DNA of 64,000 nucleotides. It comes from Rickettsiella grylli. GTDB taxonomy: Bacteria > Pseudomonadota > Gammaproteobacteria > Diplorickettsiales > Diplorickettsiaceae. The DNA lies in contig NZ_AAQJ02000001.1 of the NCBI RefSeq assembly GCF_000168295.1, positions 1,451,001 to 1,515,000 on the forward strand. The letters run 5' to 3'. The translations under genes and the position numbers were made by a program. The notes beneath the pieces are model-generated. The model was not told the origin of the DNA. It searched no databases and saw nothing but the letters and a program-made list of their open reading frames with translations. Below, in pieces: positions 35,678 through 43,087 of this stretch. Every line of letters begins with the position of its first letter. The stretch's first letter is position 1.

Positions 35678-36769
35678 ATGCATTTATTTCGGTTAAAAAC
35701 AAATTATTTCCGAAATCTTGCCGAATTAGATCTTGAGTTTTCTCCGCATTTTAATTTTATTTATGGGAAAAATGGTAGTGGCAAATCGAGTCTACTTGAG
35801 GCCATTTATTTTTTAAGCCTAGGTCGATCATTTCGAAGTCGATTGGCTAGTCGCGCGATTCAATATGACGCTGAGCGTTTCAATTTATTTTCAGTTCTCT
35901 TAGGGACCAGTTCCACAACGATGAAAACAATCGGTTTAGAAAAAATACGACAAGGTAAAACCAAAATAAAGATTGATAATAATACAAATCCAGTGAGCGA
36001 ATTGGCCAAATTATTGCCATTACAGTTTATAAACCCCAATAGTTATCTTTTATTAAGCGGAGGTCCTCGTGCGCGCAGAGGATTTATTGATTGGGGTGTG
36101 TTTCACGTGGAACCGCAATTTTTTCAGATATGGCAGCGATATCAGCACATATTAAAACAGCGTAATGCTGCGCTGCAACGACAAGTGCCGTGGAATCAAA
36201 TAAAAATATGGGATTTAGCATTAATAGAGGCTGCCGATGAAATAACGTCATTTCGAGAAAACTATTTACATCAATTAGTTCCTTTAATCATAGAGTTAAT
36301 CAATAAATTAGTTAATTTACAAGGCTTAAATCTTGTTTTTTACCAGGGGTGGGATAAAAAATTAAATTTAGCTTCAATTTTAAGCGGTTCACTGGAGAGA
36401 GATTACAAATTATTATATACACAGTTTGGACCGCATAGAGCAGATTTATTACTGAGCTTAAATGGAATTTCTGTTCATGAAATCTTATCACGCGGCGAGC
36501 AAAAATTATTGATCTGTGCATTACAGTTGGCACAAGGCCTATTATTAAAAAAAATAGCGCAAAAATCGTGTATTTACCTATTTGATGATTTATTTTCAGA
36601 ACTTGATCCTACAAAGCAAAATGCACTTATGCAGCTACTTAATACGTTGGAAGCGCAAGTTTTTATTACGACAATAGAAAAAACGTTGATAAAAAGCGTA
36701 GAAACCCATAGGCTAGGTAAAATATTTCACGTGGATGATGGTCAGGTTATAGAAAAGAATTTAATATAA
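35678..36769 (+). CDS. recF: DNA replication and repair protein RecF
   Basis: RecF helps load RecA at gaps with RecO and RecR. The 363-residue SMC-like ATPase has FIYGKNGSGKSSLLEAIYFL (Walker A, about residues 28-47), SLGRSFRS, GPRARRGFIDWGVFHVEP, the signature LSRGEQKLLICALQLAQG and Walker B YLFDDLFSELD. It follows dnaN by 6 bases. gyrB, usually next, is absent. Two CACGTG-centred parS-like sites lie inside the coding sequence. Confidence 0.95.
   Translation: MHLFRLKTNYFRNLAELDLEFSPHFNFIYGKNGSGKSSLLEAIYFLSLGRSFRSRLASRAIQYDAERFNLFSVLLGTSSTTMKTIGLEKIRQGKTKIKIDNNTNPVSELAKLLPLQFINPNSYLLLSGGPRARRGFIDWGVFHVEPQFFQIWQRYQHILKQRNAALQRQVPWNQIKIWDLALIEAADEITSFRENYLHQLVPLIIELINKLVNLQGLNLVFYQGWDKKLNLASILSGSLERDYKLLYTQFGPHRADLLLSLNGISVHEILSRGEQKLLICALQLAQGLLLKKIAQKSCIYLFDDLFSELDPTKQNALMQLLNTLEAQVFITTIEKTLIKSVETHRLGKIFHVDDGQVIEKNLI
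36099..36114. promoter_or_regulatory. parS-like site in recF
   Basis: TGTTTCACGTGGAACC matches the chromosomal parS consensus TGTTNCACGTGRAACA at 15 of 16 positions. It encodes part of the conserved RecF motif FHVEP, so part of the match may be forced by the protein. Confidence 0.5.
36723..36738. promoter_or_regulatory. Weaker parS-like site near the recF end
   Basis: TATTTCACGTGGATGA keeps the TTTCACGTGGA core and agrees at 13 of 16 positions with TGTTTCACGTGGAACA. Alone it would not be convincing, but it lies between two better sites. Confidence 0.3.
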
Positions 36770-36781
36770 TGAGTAAGTCAT

Positions 36782-37105
36782 ATGAATCCTTGGTTGATTT
36801 TAATAATAGCTGGTTTATTTGAGGTCGGTTTTACAACCTGTATGAAGCTATCTGAAGGATTTACACAGCTCAAATATACGCTGGGTTTTTTATTATTTGC
36901 AACCTTAAGCTTGTTTTGCTTAAATAAAGCGATTGAGCAAATACCATTAGGGACAGCCTATGCAGTATGGACAGGAGTGGGTGCTTTCGGAACAGCGTTA
37001 GTAGGGATATTTTATTTTAAAGATCCATTAACCTGTTTAAGATTATTTTTCTTGATTTTATTGGTTAGTTCAATATTTGGGTTAAAGCTGGTTTCAAGTC
37101 GATAA
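36782..37105 (+). CDS. SMR-family exporter of the SugE/Gdx (guanidinium) type
   Basis: The 107-residue protein has four membrane helices. Its first helix has the family glutamate in LIIAGLFEVGFTTCMKLSEG (E14). GTAYAVWTGVGAFGTALVG in the third helix is the small-multidrug-resistance signature, and the K-x-S-EGF context after helix 1 is typical of SugE/Gdx, now known as guanidinium/proton antiporters. It lies 12 bases after recF, where gyrB is normally found. Confidence 0.87.
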   Translation: MNPWLILIIAGLFEVGFTTCMKLSEGFTQLKYTLGFLLFATLSLFCLNKAIEQIPLGTAYAVWTGVGAFGTALVGIFYFKDPLTCLRLFFLILLVSSIFGLKLVSSR

Positions 37106-37114
37106 TGGAATGTA

Positions 37115-37130
37115 GGTTTCACGTGGAACT
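37115..37130. promoter_or_regulatory. Intergenic parS-like site
   Basis: GTTTCACGTGGAAC (37116-37129) is a near-palindrome and matches the 14-base parS core of the ParB consensus. It sits in the 37-base gap between convergent gdx and trhO, outside any coding sequence, about 4 kb from the proposed origin. Confidence 0.6.
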
Positions 37131-37142
37131 TCTAAACTAAAT

Positions 37143-37874
37143 TTACGTTGGATTAGAAACTTCTAGACTTGAAGTTAAGCTTTCTCGGTCGTCGAACACA
37201 AAGCAAGATCCTTCAAAGTGATTTTTTCCGCATTTTTCAAAATAATTTAATATCCCTCCTTTTAACTGGTAGACTTCAGTAAAGGCTTCTTCTAAAAGAT
37301 ACGCTGCAGCTTTTTCACAACGAATCCCTCCGGTACAAAAAGTAACAATGGGTAATTTTTTTAGTTTTTTAGGTAATTTTTTAATTGCATTAGGAAAATC
37401 TCTAAACTTTTTAAGGTTCAAGTCTAAAGCGTTTTTAAAACTACCCATTTTAACTTCAAAAGAATTTCGTGTATCCAGAAGGACTAAATCTGATTTTTTT
37501 TCTAACCAAAGGTTAAGTTTTTCAGGTGTAACGTAAGGAGCAGTCAATAAATCAGGTTGAATACGATCAATACCAAACGATATGATTTCTTTTTTTAACT
37601 TAACTAACATTTTTTTAAACGGTTGAAAATTAGAAAAACTTTTTTTGATCTCTAAATTGATAAAATAGGGGTACGTATTTAGAAAGTTTTGAAAAGAGGT
37701 AATAGCGTCCTGTTTACCGGAGATAAATAAATTAATTCCTTCTTCACTTAATAATAGGGTTCCTTTTAAATCCAATTCCGTTACTTTTAATTTAAAAGAA
37801 GTCTGCAGTTGAGTTAATAGATGTTTAGGTAATCTCACAAAACGATAAGCAGCGATATTGATAATAGATAACAT
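37143..37874 (-). CDS. trhO: tRNA uridine(34) hydroxylase TrhO (rhodanese-type)
   Basis: TrhO makes 5-hydroxyuridine at tRNA position 34, using molecular oxygen. The 243-residue protein has an N-terminal acylphosphatase-like domain with GTLLLSEEGINLFISG, then a rhodanese domain with LLDTRNSFEVKMGSFKNAL and the active loop FCTGGIRCEKAAAYL (catalytic C180, with C186). It is convergent with gdx and lies just downstream of tRNA-Thr on the same strand. It is somewhat shorter than E. coli YceA because it lacks the usual C-terminal tail. Confidence 0.92.
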   Translation of the reverse strand: MLSIINIAAYRFVRLPKHLLTQLQTSFKLKVTELDLKGTLLLSEEGINLFISGKQDAITSFQNFLNTYPYFINLEIKKSFSNFQPFKKMLVKLKKEIISFGIDRIQPDLLTAPYVTPEKLNLWLEKKSDLVLLDTRNSFEVKMGSFKNALDLNLKKFRDFPNAIKKLPKKLKKLPIVTFCTGGIRCEKAAAYLLEEAFTEVYQLKGGILNYFEKCGKNHFEGSCFVFDDRESLTSSLEVSNPT

Positions 37875-37915
37875 AGTATCATTTTAGATATTTTTGATAG
37901 TAAATAGGCCATCTC

Positions 37916-37991
37916 TGGTGCTGGAACCAGGAGTCGAACCCGGGACCTACTGATTACAAATCAGTTGCTCTACCAGCTGAGCTATTCCAGC
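37916..37991 (-). tRNA. tRNA-Thr (anticodon TGT)
   Basis: The 76-base minus-strand sequence folds as a full cloverleaf. The acceptor is GCTGGAA/TTCCAGC, the D arm is AGCTCAGCTGGTAGAGC, and the anticodon arm ACTGATTTGTAATCAGT gives anticodon TGT. The T arm is CGGGTTCGACTCCTG, followed by A and an encoded CCA. It lies between trhO and the toxin-antitoxin island. Confidence 0.96.
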
Positions 37992-38008
37992 GATGAATAG
38001 AAGTGCCA

Positions 38009-38043
38009 AATTGTAAACGGTTTAAGTTAAATTAGCAATTTAG
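38009..38043. repeat. 35-base direct repeat, left copy (birA 3' end)
   Basis: This sequence, beginning AATTGTAAACGGTTTAAG, is exactly repeated at 39151-39185. The right copy is the last 12 bases of birA plus 23 bases downstream. The left copy is the end of the 1.1-kb island next to tRNA-Thr. It also supplies the last codons of the ribbon-helix-helix gene. Confidence 0.93.
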
Positions 38044-38293
38044 TCTTTGAACTATTCATGCCGGATGTACCAATTTTGTACCCGTCCAAGCCAAGGTCTT
38101 TTCTCATCTTTTTGTAAGGTATTCGATCATTTTTTTCTTCTAGTCGAGCGGCTGCTATCAAATAGTCTTCTCTATCTTCAAAAAAATTCTCTAAAGCTTT
38201 TCTGATATAATAGCTTTTGGAGCGATGAGTTATAGTGGCCATTTGATCTAGCTTAATTTCTAATTCTTTTGGTAAACGAACTGCTATTGTCAT
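38027..38293 (-). CDS. Ribbon-helix-helix antitoxin of RelB type, orphan
   Basis: The 88-residue protein begins MTIAVRLPKELEIKLDQMA, a ribbon-helix-helix strand and helix, continues SKSYYIRKALENFFEDREDY and ends its toxin-binding part with YKKMRKDLGLDG, as in RelB/DUF6290 antitoxins. The last few codons come from the 35-base repeat, so the natural C-terminus may have been changed. The toxin gene expected downstream is missing; a tRNA gene lies there instead. It may still regulate its own promoter or act as an anti-addiction factor. Confidence 0.75.
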   Translation of the reverse strand: MTIAVRLPKELEIKLDQMATITHRSKSYYIRKALENFFEDREDYLIAAARLEEKNDRIPYKKMRKDLGLDGYKIGTSGMNSSKTKLLI

Positions 38294-38347
38294 AAAGCAC
38301 CTAAATATTTATATTGTAATACAAGTATAACATATTAAGCGAAAATT

Positions 38348-38519
38348 ATGACTCTAGCACAGCAATTAGAACAAAAAGGCTTAAAAAAAGGCCTAGAACA
38401 GGGCCGAAGAGAAGAAGTTAAAGATTGCTAAGAAGATGCTGGCTAAACGAATTAATCCTCCACTTATCAAAGAAATAACGGGTCTATCCGATCAGGATTT
38501 ACTGATTCTAGAAGAGTAG
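38348..38519 (+). pseudogene. C-terminal fragment of an Rpn (YhgA-like) nuclease with a frameshift
   Basis: From ATG 38348 the frame reads MTLAQQLEQKGLKKGLEQGR and stops at GATTGC-TAA. Shifting frame restores KIAKKMLAKRINPPLIKEIT, then GLSDQDLLILEE and a stop at 38517-38519. This is the typical glycine/lysine-rich tail of Rpn proteins. The N-terminal nuclease domain is missing. It belongs to the same family as the gene at 1-419. Confidence 0.75.
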
Positions 38520-38555
38520 TTATTTTTTTCTTCTCACTATTTAATAGGGCATTAT

Positions 38556-38708
38556 GTGGCCCTAGCCATACCTCCAAGTAATCATTTAGAAAAATTACGT
38601 GGAAATCTGGAAGAATTTTGGAGCATAAGAATCAATAAACAATGGAGAATTATATTTAAATGGAATAATGGTAATGCAGAAGAAGTAGACATTATAGATT
38701 ACCACTAG
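38556..38708 (+). pseudogene. Truncated HigB (RelE-family) toxin
   Basis: The frame ending at 38708 encodes LEKLRGNLEEFWSIRINKQW followed by RIIFKWNNGNAEEVDIIDYH, which is the C-terminal half of a HigB toxin including the basic RNase face. About 40 N-terminal residues are missing; a GTG at 38556 is the only plausible in-frame start. The frame is open back to the stop of the Rpn fragment. The intact antitoxin follows after 11 bases. Confidence 0.7.
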
Positions 38709-38719
38709 GAGAATTTTTT

Positions 38720-39019
38720 ATGTTACCTACAAACAGAGAGCCCACTCACCCAGGCGAAATGCTTTTAAAGGAATTTTTAGAACCTTTAGGGTTGAGCCAA
38801 AAATCCTTTAGCGACCATATAGGATGGACTTACACGCGTCTCAATGAAATTATTAATAAGCACAGAGGAATTACTGCTGATTCAGCCTTAACACTTGCAG
38901 AAGCTTTTCAAACTGAACCGGAGTTTTGGTTAAATTTACAATCAAGTTGGGACTTATGGCATAGCCTAAAAAAACATCGTAAAGTTAAACCATTAAATTT
39001 AACTCGTAGAGCTGCTTGA
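38720..39019 (+). CDS. higA: HigA-type antitoxin (XRE family)
   Basis: The 99-residue protein starts MLPTNREPTHPGEMLLKEFL, the usual HigA opening. Its helix-turn-helix covers about residues 25-55 (GLSQKSFSDHIGWTYTRLNE), and the end EPEFWLNLQSSWDLWHSLK is the family tail. HigA binds and blocks the HigB toxin and represses the operon. Here the upstream toxin is truncated, so this may be an orphan antitoxin. A ribosome site AGGAG precedes it by 9 bases. Confidence 0.9.
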   Translation: MLPTNREPTHPGEMLLKEFLEPLGLSQKSFSDHIGWTYTRLNEIINKHRGITADSALTLAEAFQTEPEFWLNLQSSWDLWHSLKKHRKVKPLNLTRRAA

Positions 39020-39055
39020 TTAGTAAAATATATAAAAAATAATACACTTATTCAA

Positions 39056-39131
39056 AATATCGATTAATTATTACCGTTTTAGACGTGTGAGATAAACTTC
39101 CTACTCAATCACAATAAGGATAACAAGACGT
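39056..39131 (+). repeat. Remnant of an Rpn-gene leader
   Basis: GATAAACTTC (39091-39100) and AATAAGGATAACAAGA (39113-39128) occur in the same order and at nearly the same spacing as in the leader of the Rpn gene at 1-419. Upstream A/T-rich bases also align at roughly three in four positions. No Rpn coding sequence follows; the birA repeat starts 20 bases later. Confidence 0.65.
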
Positions 39132-39150
39132 GAGAACTATTAAAGTTCAG

Positions 39151-39185
39151 AATTGTAAACGGTTTAAGTTAAATTAGCAATTTAG
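39151..39185. repeat. 35-base direct repeat, right copy (native birA 3' end)
   Basis: Exact partner of 38009-38043 at an offset of 1142 bases. It spans the birA stop codon and 23 bases beyond it, so this is the copy in its original context. Confidence 0.93.
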
Positions 39186-40157
39186 AAGGTTGCTTAATTT
39201 TACGCTAATTTCTCCGTTATTAAAATAATGTAATGTATTTTTAACTTGTACGCAGAGTTGACCACGGCTATTTATTCCTTTTCCGATACCTTCAACACGA
39301 TCATTTTTATTTTGTATCAAAAGTAATTTGTCCATAAAACCGTCAAGTCGTTGCCATTCGCTCATAAAATAATTTAAACCTTTCACTTCATAAAGTTTAA
39401 GTGTTTGAAGCAAATTTTTTAAAATGAGCATAGCCAGTACGTTACGTTTTGGCGGTAATCTACTGATTGAAAAGATACTGGTAACGAGTTGTTCATTAAT
39501 AGGAAAAAAAGTGGATGGGTTGTAAAGATTTAAGCCAATACCAATAACCACTTTCTGTCGTTTCGTATTTATTAATCGCGACTCAATTAAAATGCCTGCT
39601 AATTTTTTTCCCTCATAAATAATGTCATTCGGCCATTTGAGTTGTATTTTTTTTAATCCATATTCTTCCAGCGCGTTAACTACAGCAATTCCGACAATTA
39701 AAGTGAGTCCTTCTAATTGCTTCTGTAAATTTGAAAAGGACCATAGAAGTGATAAAGCAATATTTTTCCCAAAAACGGAATACCACGGACGTTGAAATTG
39801 TCCACGAGCGGCGGTTTGTTGTTCGGCAAATACAGCATAATTCCCTTTCGTGATGATTCGTTTGTTGAGTAAATAATTATTCGTAGAATCAATAGACATC
39901 AGTATTTTTACGTGAGAAAGTAATTGATTCAGCGTACCTAATTCATTCGTGATAGAGGACGTATTCAGTAGTTCTAATCCACCTATAATTCGAAAAAATT
40001 TATCATTTAAACGGTCTAAATTTATGGAAGGGTCTAGACTATTTTTTAATACCTGAGGGACTCGTTTACAAGAAATACCTAAACATTGGCTGATTTCCTT
40101 ATCAGAATGAAAGTTACCGTCTGCCAACAAAGTTAATATCGACTTTAAAAAAGACAT
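39174..40157 (-). CDS. birA: Biotin--protein ligase and biotin operon repressor BirA
   Basis: BirA attaches biotin to the BCCP subunit of acetyl-CoA carboxylase and, in forms with a DNA-binding domain, represses bio genes. The 327-residue protein has a winged-helix N-terminus (SDKEISQCLGISCKRVPQVL), then IDSTNNYL, the biotinyl-AMP loop AARGQFQRPWYS, LKWPNDIIYEGKKLAGIL and GIGLNL. Class II length suggests a role in controlling the bio operon here, but no clear operator was recognised at bioA or bioB. Its last 12 bases are part of the 35-base repeat. Confidence 0.94.
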   Translation of the reverse strand: MSFLKSILTLLADGNFHSDKEISQCLGISCKRVPQVLKNSLDPSINLDRLNDKFFRIIGGLELLNTSSITNELGTLNQLLSHVKILMSIDSTNNYLLNKRIITKGNYAVFAEQQTAARGQFQRPWYSVFGKNIALSLLWSFSNLQKQLEGLTLIVGIAVVNALEEYGLKKIQLKWPNDIIYEGKKLAGILIESRLINTKRQKVVIGIGLNLYNPSTFFPINEQLVTSIFSISRLPPKRNVLAMLILKNLLQTLKLYEVKGLNYFMSEWQRLDGFMDKLLLIQNKNDRVEGIGKGINSRGQLCVQVKNTLHYFNNGEISVKLSNLLNC

Positions 40158-40226
40158 TTTAAATTCTCTTATGCATTATTAGATTTTTCAATAATCTGGG
40201 CTAATTTATCATTTTTTATAAAATTA

Positions 40227-41105
40227 TTAAATTAAATGACGTCCGACTAGTTTCTCTAAAATGTGAAGCGGCGCTCTCTGCGGATTTGCCATAGCCTTTA
40301 TAGGTAAATAAAAAGTTTGTTCTAATAAATATTGTCCTGAAATAACCGCGTGTGATACTTGATCGGTTGAAGCAATCCAAGTCGTGTCGGGTGGAAAACG
40401 GAGTTCTTTATAATTGACTTTTTTTTGATAAATGGTATCGAGCTTCATCGTATCATGAATTTTTAACATAATATGATCGTAATCAGTGCGGATACTTTTT
40501 GTAATACCTAACCAATGTAGAAATTGAGCACTACCTGGAAAGGGTTTCCTAATTTTTGGTAAAAAACGTTGAGCAATTGCTTCAAAGTTTTCACCGATAC
40601 GCCAAATGTGTCGTTCACCATACGGATTTATATTACAAAATAGGCGAATAATGCGGCATCCTTGATTGGGATTTGAAGCAAAAGCGTCGATATGGAATAG
40701 CCTATCATCGCGGCGAACGGAAATCGTCCGATTTTTTATTTGTATCGGATGGAAATGAGTATGGCCTAAAGTCAGTGAATGTGCATATCGTGAAAATAAT
40801 GCATTCATGAAATAGTGAGCCCGTTTAGAAAAATGAGCGAGCAACGCTTTTAATTGGAGACGATGACGCCGATTGGTTTTTATTCCTTTTAAGCAATTAT
40901 TTTTTGAATGAAAGCCGATGTTTTTCGTTTTTTTGTTTATCAAATAAGGAATAAAAAGTGTTTTTTCATAAGCGTGGATGTTAAATGAAAGTTGTGGACA
41001 AACAATAATTTTACCAGATTCAAGATCAGAAATTGCGGTTTCTTGCTCTTGTTTTTTAAATTTTTTATTCCAATCATAAACAGTGCAAATAGAGAATGTA
41101 TCCAT
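40227..41105 (-). CDS. kdoO: Kdo hydroxylase KdoO
   Basis: KdoO is an Fe(II)/2-oxoglutarate oxygenase that hydroxylates C3 of the outer Kdo sugar in LPS, turning it to Ko. The 292-residue protein matches that family (PF11004): RRDDRLFHIDAFASNPNQGC with the iron ligands H138 and D140, RLFCNINPYGERHIWRIGE, and a distal histidine likely at H252 (STDQVSHAVISGQ). Length is normal. The gene is followed by birA 69 bases downstream on the same strand. It fits the other LPS core genes in the window. Confidence 0.88.
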   Translation of the reverse strand: MDTFSICTVYDWNKKFKKQEQETAISDLESGKIIVCPQLSFNIHAYEKTLFIPYLINKKTKNIGFHSKNNCLKGIKTNRRHRLQLKALLAHFSKRAHYFMNALFSRYAHSLTLGHTHFHPIQIKNRTISVRRDDRLFHIDAFASNPNQGCRIIRLFCNINPYGERHIWRIGENFEAIAQRFLPKIRKPFPGSAQFLHWLGITKSIRTDYDHIMLKIHDTMKLDTIYQKKVNYKELRFPPDTTWIASTDQVSHAVISGQYLLEQTFYLPIKAMANPQRAPLHILEKLVGRHLI

Positions 41106-41208
41106 TTTTGATAAATCCGTCTAAAAAATATTTTATTCTATAGCGTTTCAGTTTTTTTCTTGGATCAGTTTAGTGTTAAAATGATTAGATCGCGAATTTT
41201 AAACCGCT

Positions 41209-42705
41209 TTATTTTTTTATAATCCGATAATTCAAAGCTTCCATTAAATGCGATATTTTAATTTGTTGAGATTCTGTTAAATCAGCAATAGTTCGTGCAA
41301 TACGTAGAATTCGATAATAAGCACGTGTTGAAAGTTGGAATTTTTCTAACGCATGTTCTAATATTTTATGTTCTTTTTTTGACAATTTGCAAGCAATTTT
41401 TAAATTATTTCCATTTAAATTATGGTTAAGTTTTCCAAAATTTTTGAGTTGTTTAATTTGCGCTTGTTTAACTCTTTTTCGAATAGTAAGGCTATTTTCT
41501 TCTTGGTTTAATTGATACAAATAACTTTTTGATAAAGGATTCACTTCAATACACATATCAATGCGATCTAAAAATGGGCCCGATAATTTTTTGCGATATT
41601 GTTGGACTTGTTGTGTTGTACATACACACGTTTGGGTTAAACTACCAAAATAACCACAGGGGCAGGGATTCATTGCTGCAATTAACTGAAAATTTGCTGG
41701 AAATTCTGTTTGTCGTGCTGCTCGCGAAATCGTTATATTTCCTGACTCTAACGGTTCGCGAAGCGCTTCTAATGCTTGTCGATTAAATTCAGGTAATTCA
41801 TCTAAAAATAAAATGCCATGATGGGCGAGTGATATCTCCCCCGGGCGAGGTGGATTTCCACCACCGACTAACGCGATGCTTGAAGCCGTGTGATGTGGTT
41901 TGCGAAAAGGGGGAAATTTCCAGGCGTTTAACGCTATAGATTGCCCACAAATAGAATATATTGCCGCACGTTCTAGTGCTGCTTCGTCACTTAACAAAGG
42001 AAGTAAGCTTATCAATCGGGAAGCAAGCATTGTTTTCCCACTACCCGGAGGGCCTATCATTAATAGACTGTGTCTTCCGGCTGCGCAAATTTCTAAAGCA
42101 CGTTTTGCATGCACTTGCCCATGTACCTCCGATAGGTCAGGTAAATTTCGAGATTCATCTTGAAGATACGTTCCATGGTAATTTGATAAAGTGGCTTGTC
42201 CATGTAAATGTGCGCAAATTTGTAAAATATTTTTAGCCGGTAAAATGTTAGCCTTTTTATTAAGGCTTGCTTCTTGTGCGTTTTCTGAGGGAATGATAAT
42301 CGAATGATTTGCTTTTTGTGCAGCTAAAGCAAAAGGGAGTATCCCTGAAACAGGCCGAAGTTCACCGGATAACCCCAATTCGCCGATAAATTCATACGAT
42401 TCAAGTGAATGAATGGGTATTTGTTGAGATGCCGCTAAAATACTTAACGCGATGGGTAAATCGAAACGACCCCCTTGTTTTGGGAGATCAGCAGGAGCCA
42501 GATTGATCGTTATGCGTCGTGCAGGGAATTCAAATTGCGCGTTAATGATAGCGCTTCGTACACGACCACGAGAACCTTTAACGGTCGTTTCAGGAAGTCC
42601 AACAATCGATAAACTGGATAGACCGTTGGATATATGCGTTTCGACACTCACAGGAACTGCTTGAATTCCAATGTTTGCTCGCGTTTGTACACTCGCAAAT
42701 GTCAT
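41209..42705 (-). CDS. comM: YifB/ComM family Mg-chelatase-like AAA+ ATPase
   Basis: ComM is a helicase that promotes branch migration during natural transformation in some gammaproteobacteria. The 498-residue protein has an N-terminal Lon-like ChlI domain (SSLSIVGLPETTVKGSRGRV), an AAA+ core with MIGPPGSGKTMLASRL (about 213-228) and LFLDELPEFNRQALEALREP, a CPCG zinc-like motif in NPCPCGYFG, and a C-terminal helical domain with LSTRAYYRILRIARTIADL. Length and order are standard. Confidence 0.93.
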   Translation of the reverse strand: MTFASVQTRANIGIQAVPVSVETHISNGLSSLSIVGLPETTVKGSRGRVRSAIINAQFEFPARRITINLAPADLPKQGGRFDLPIALSILAASQQIPIHSLESYEFIGELGLSGELRPVSGILPFALAAQKANHSIIIPSENAQEASLNKKANILPAKNILQICAHLHGQATLSNYHGTYLQDESRNLPDLSEVHGQVHAKRALEICAAGRHSLLMIGPPGSGKTMLASRLISLLPLLSDEAALERAAIYSICGQSIALNAWKFPPFRKPHHTASSIALVGGGNPPRPGEISLAHHGILFLDELPEFNRQALEALREPLESGNITISRAARQTEFPANFQLIAAMNPCPCGYFGSLTQTCVCTTQQVQQYRKKLSGPFLDRIDMCIEVNPLSKSYLYQLNQEENSLTIRKRVKQAQIKQLKNFGKLNHNLNGNNLKIACKLSKKEHKILEHALEKFQLSTRAYYRILRIARTIADLTESQQIKISHLMEALNYRIIKK

Positions 42706-42757
42706 GATTAGCTCCTTCTAATTTTTTATTATTCGTTATTTAAAACCCAGTATGGAT

Positions 42758-43027
42758 TTATTTTATTTTTTTATTTTTAGGCTTAATTAAATGATTTTCT
42801 AAATAAATTATTTGTTTTTCTAATGCATTTATTTTATGACGTGTTTTTAGTAAAACTTTTTTTTGTACATCAAATTCTTCACGAGTCACTAATTCAAGTT
42901 TTGAAAATACACTTTGCAAAATGGCACGAAAATTTTTTTCTAACTCTTTTTTAAATTTGTTTAACCCGGGAGGTAAACTTTCTGTTAATCGCTTTACAGT
43001 ATCTTCAATAAATTTTGTATCAAACAT
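42758..43027 (-). CDS. ubiK: Ubiquinone biosynthesis accessory factor UbiK
   Basis: From the ATG at 43027 the product has 89 residues. GAGGAA seven bases upstream supports this start over a longer frame opening with TTG. It begins MFDTKFIEDTVKRLTESLPP and has a central TREEFDVQKKVLLKTRHKIN coiled-coil segment, the pattern of the YqiC/BMFP family. UbiK assists the aerobic ubiquinone complex with UbiJ. Upstream of comM on the same strand. Confidence 0.85.
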   Translation of the reverse strand: MFDTKFIEDTVKRLTESLPPGLNKFKKELEKNFRAILQSVFSKLELVTREEFDVQKKVLLKTRHKINALEKQIIYLENHLIKPKNKKIK

Positions 43028-43087
43028 ATCAACATTCCTCATCAAATGCTTATTTTAACCGAAATACTCCAAAAGTGCATGGCAACC

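Noticed and set aside
38011-38026. TTGTAAAC-GGTTTAA in the 35-base repeat looks like an enteric BirA operator half-site
   Set aside because: It lies downstream of birA rather than near bioA or bioB, lacks the second half-site at the right spacing and is better explained as duplicated 3' sequence.
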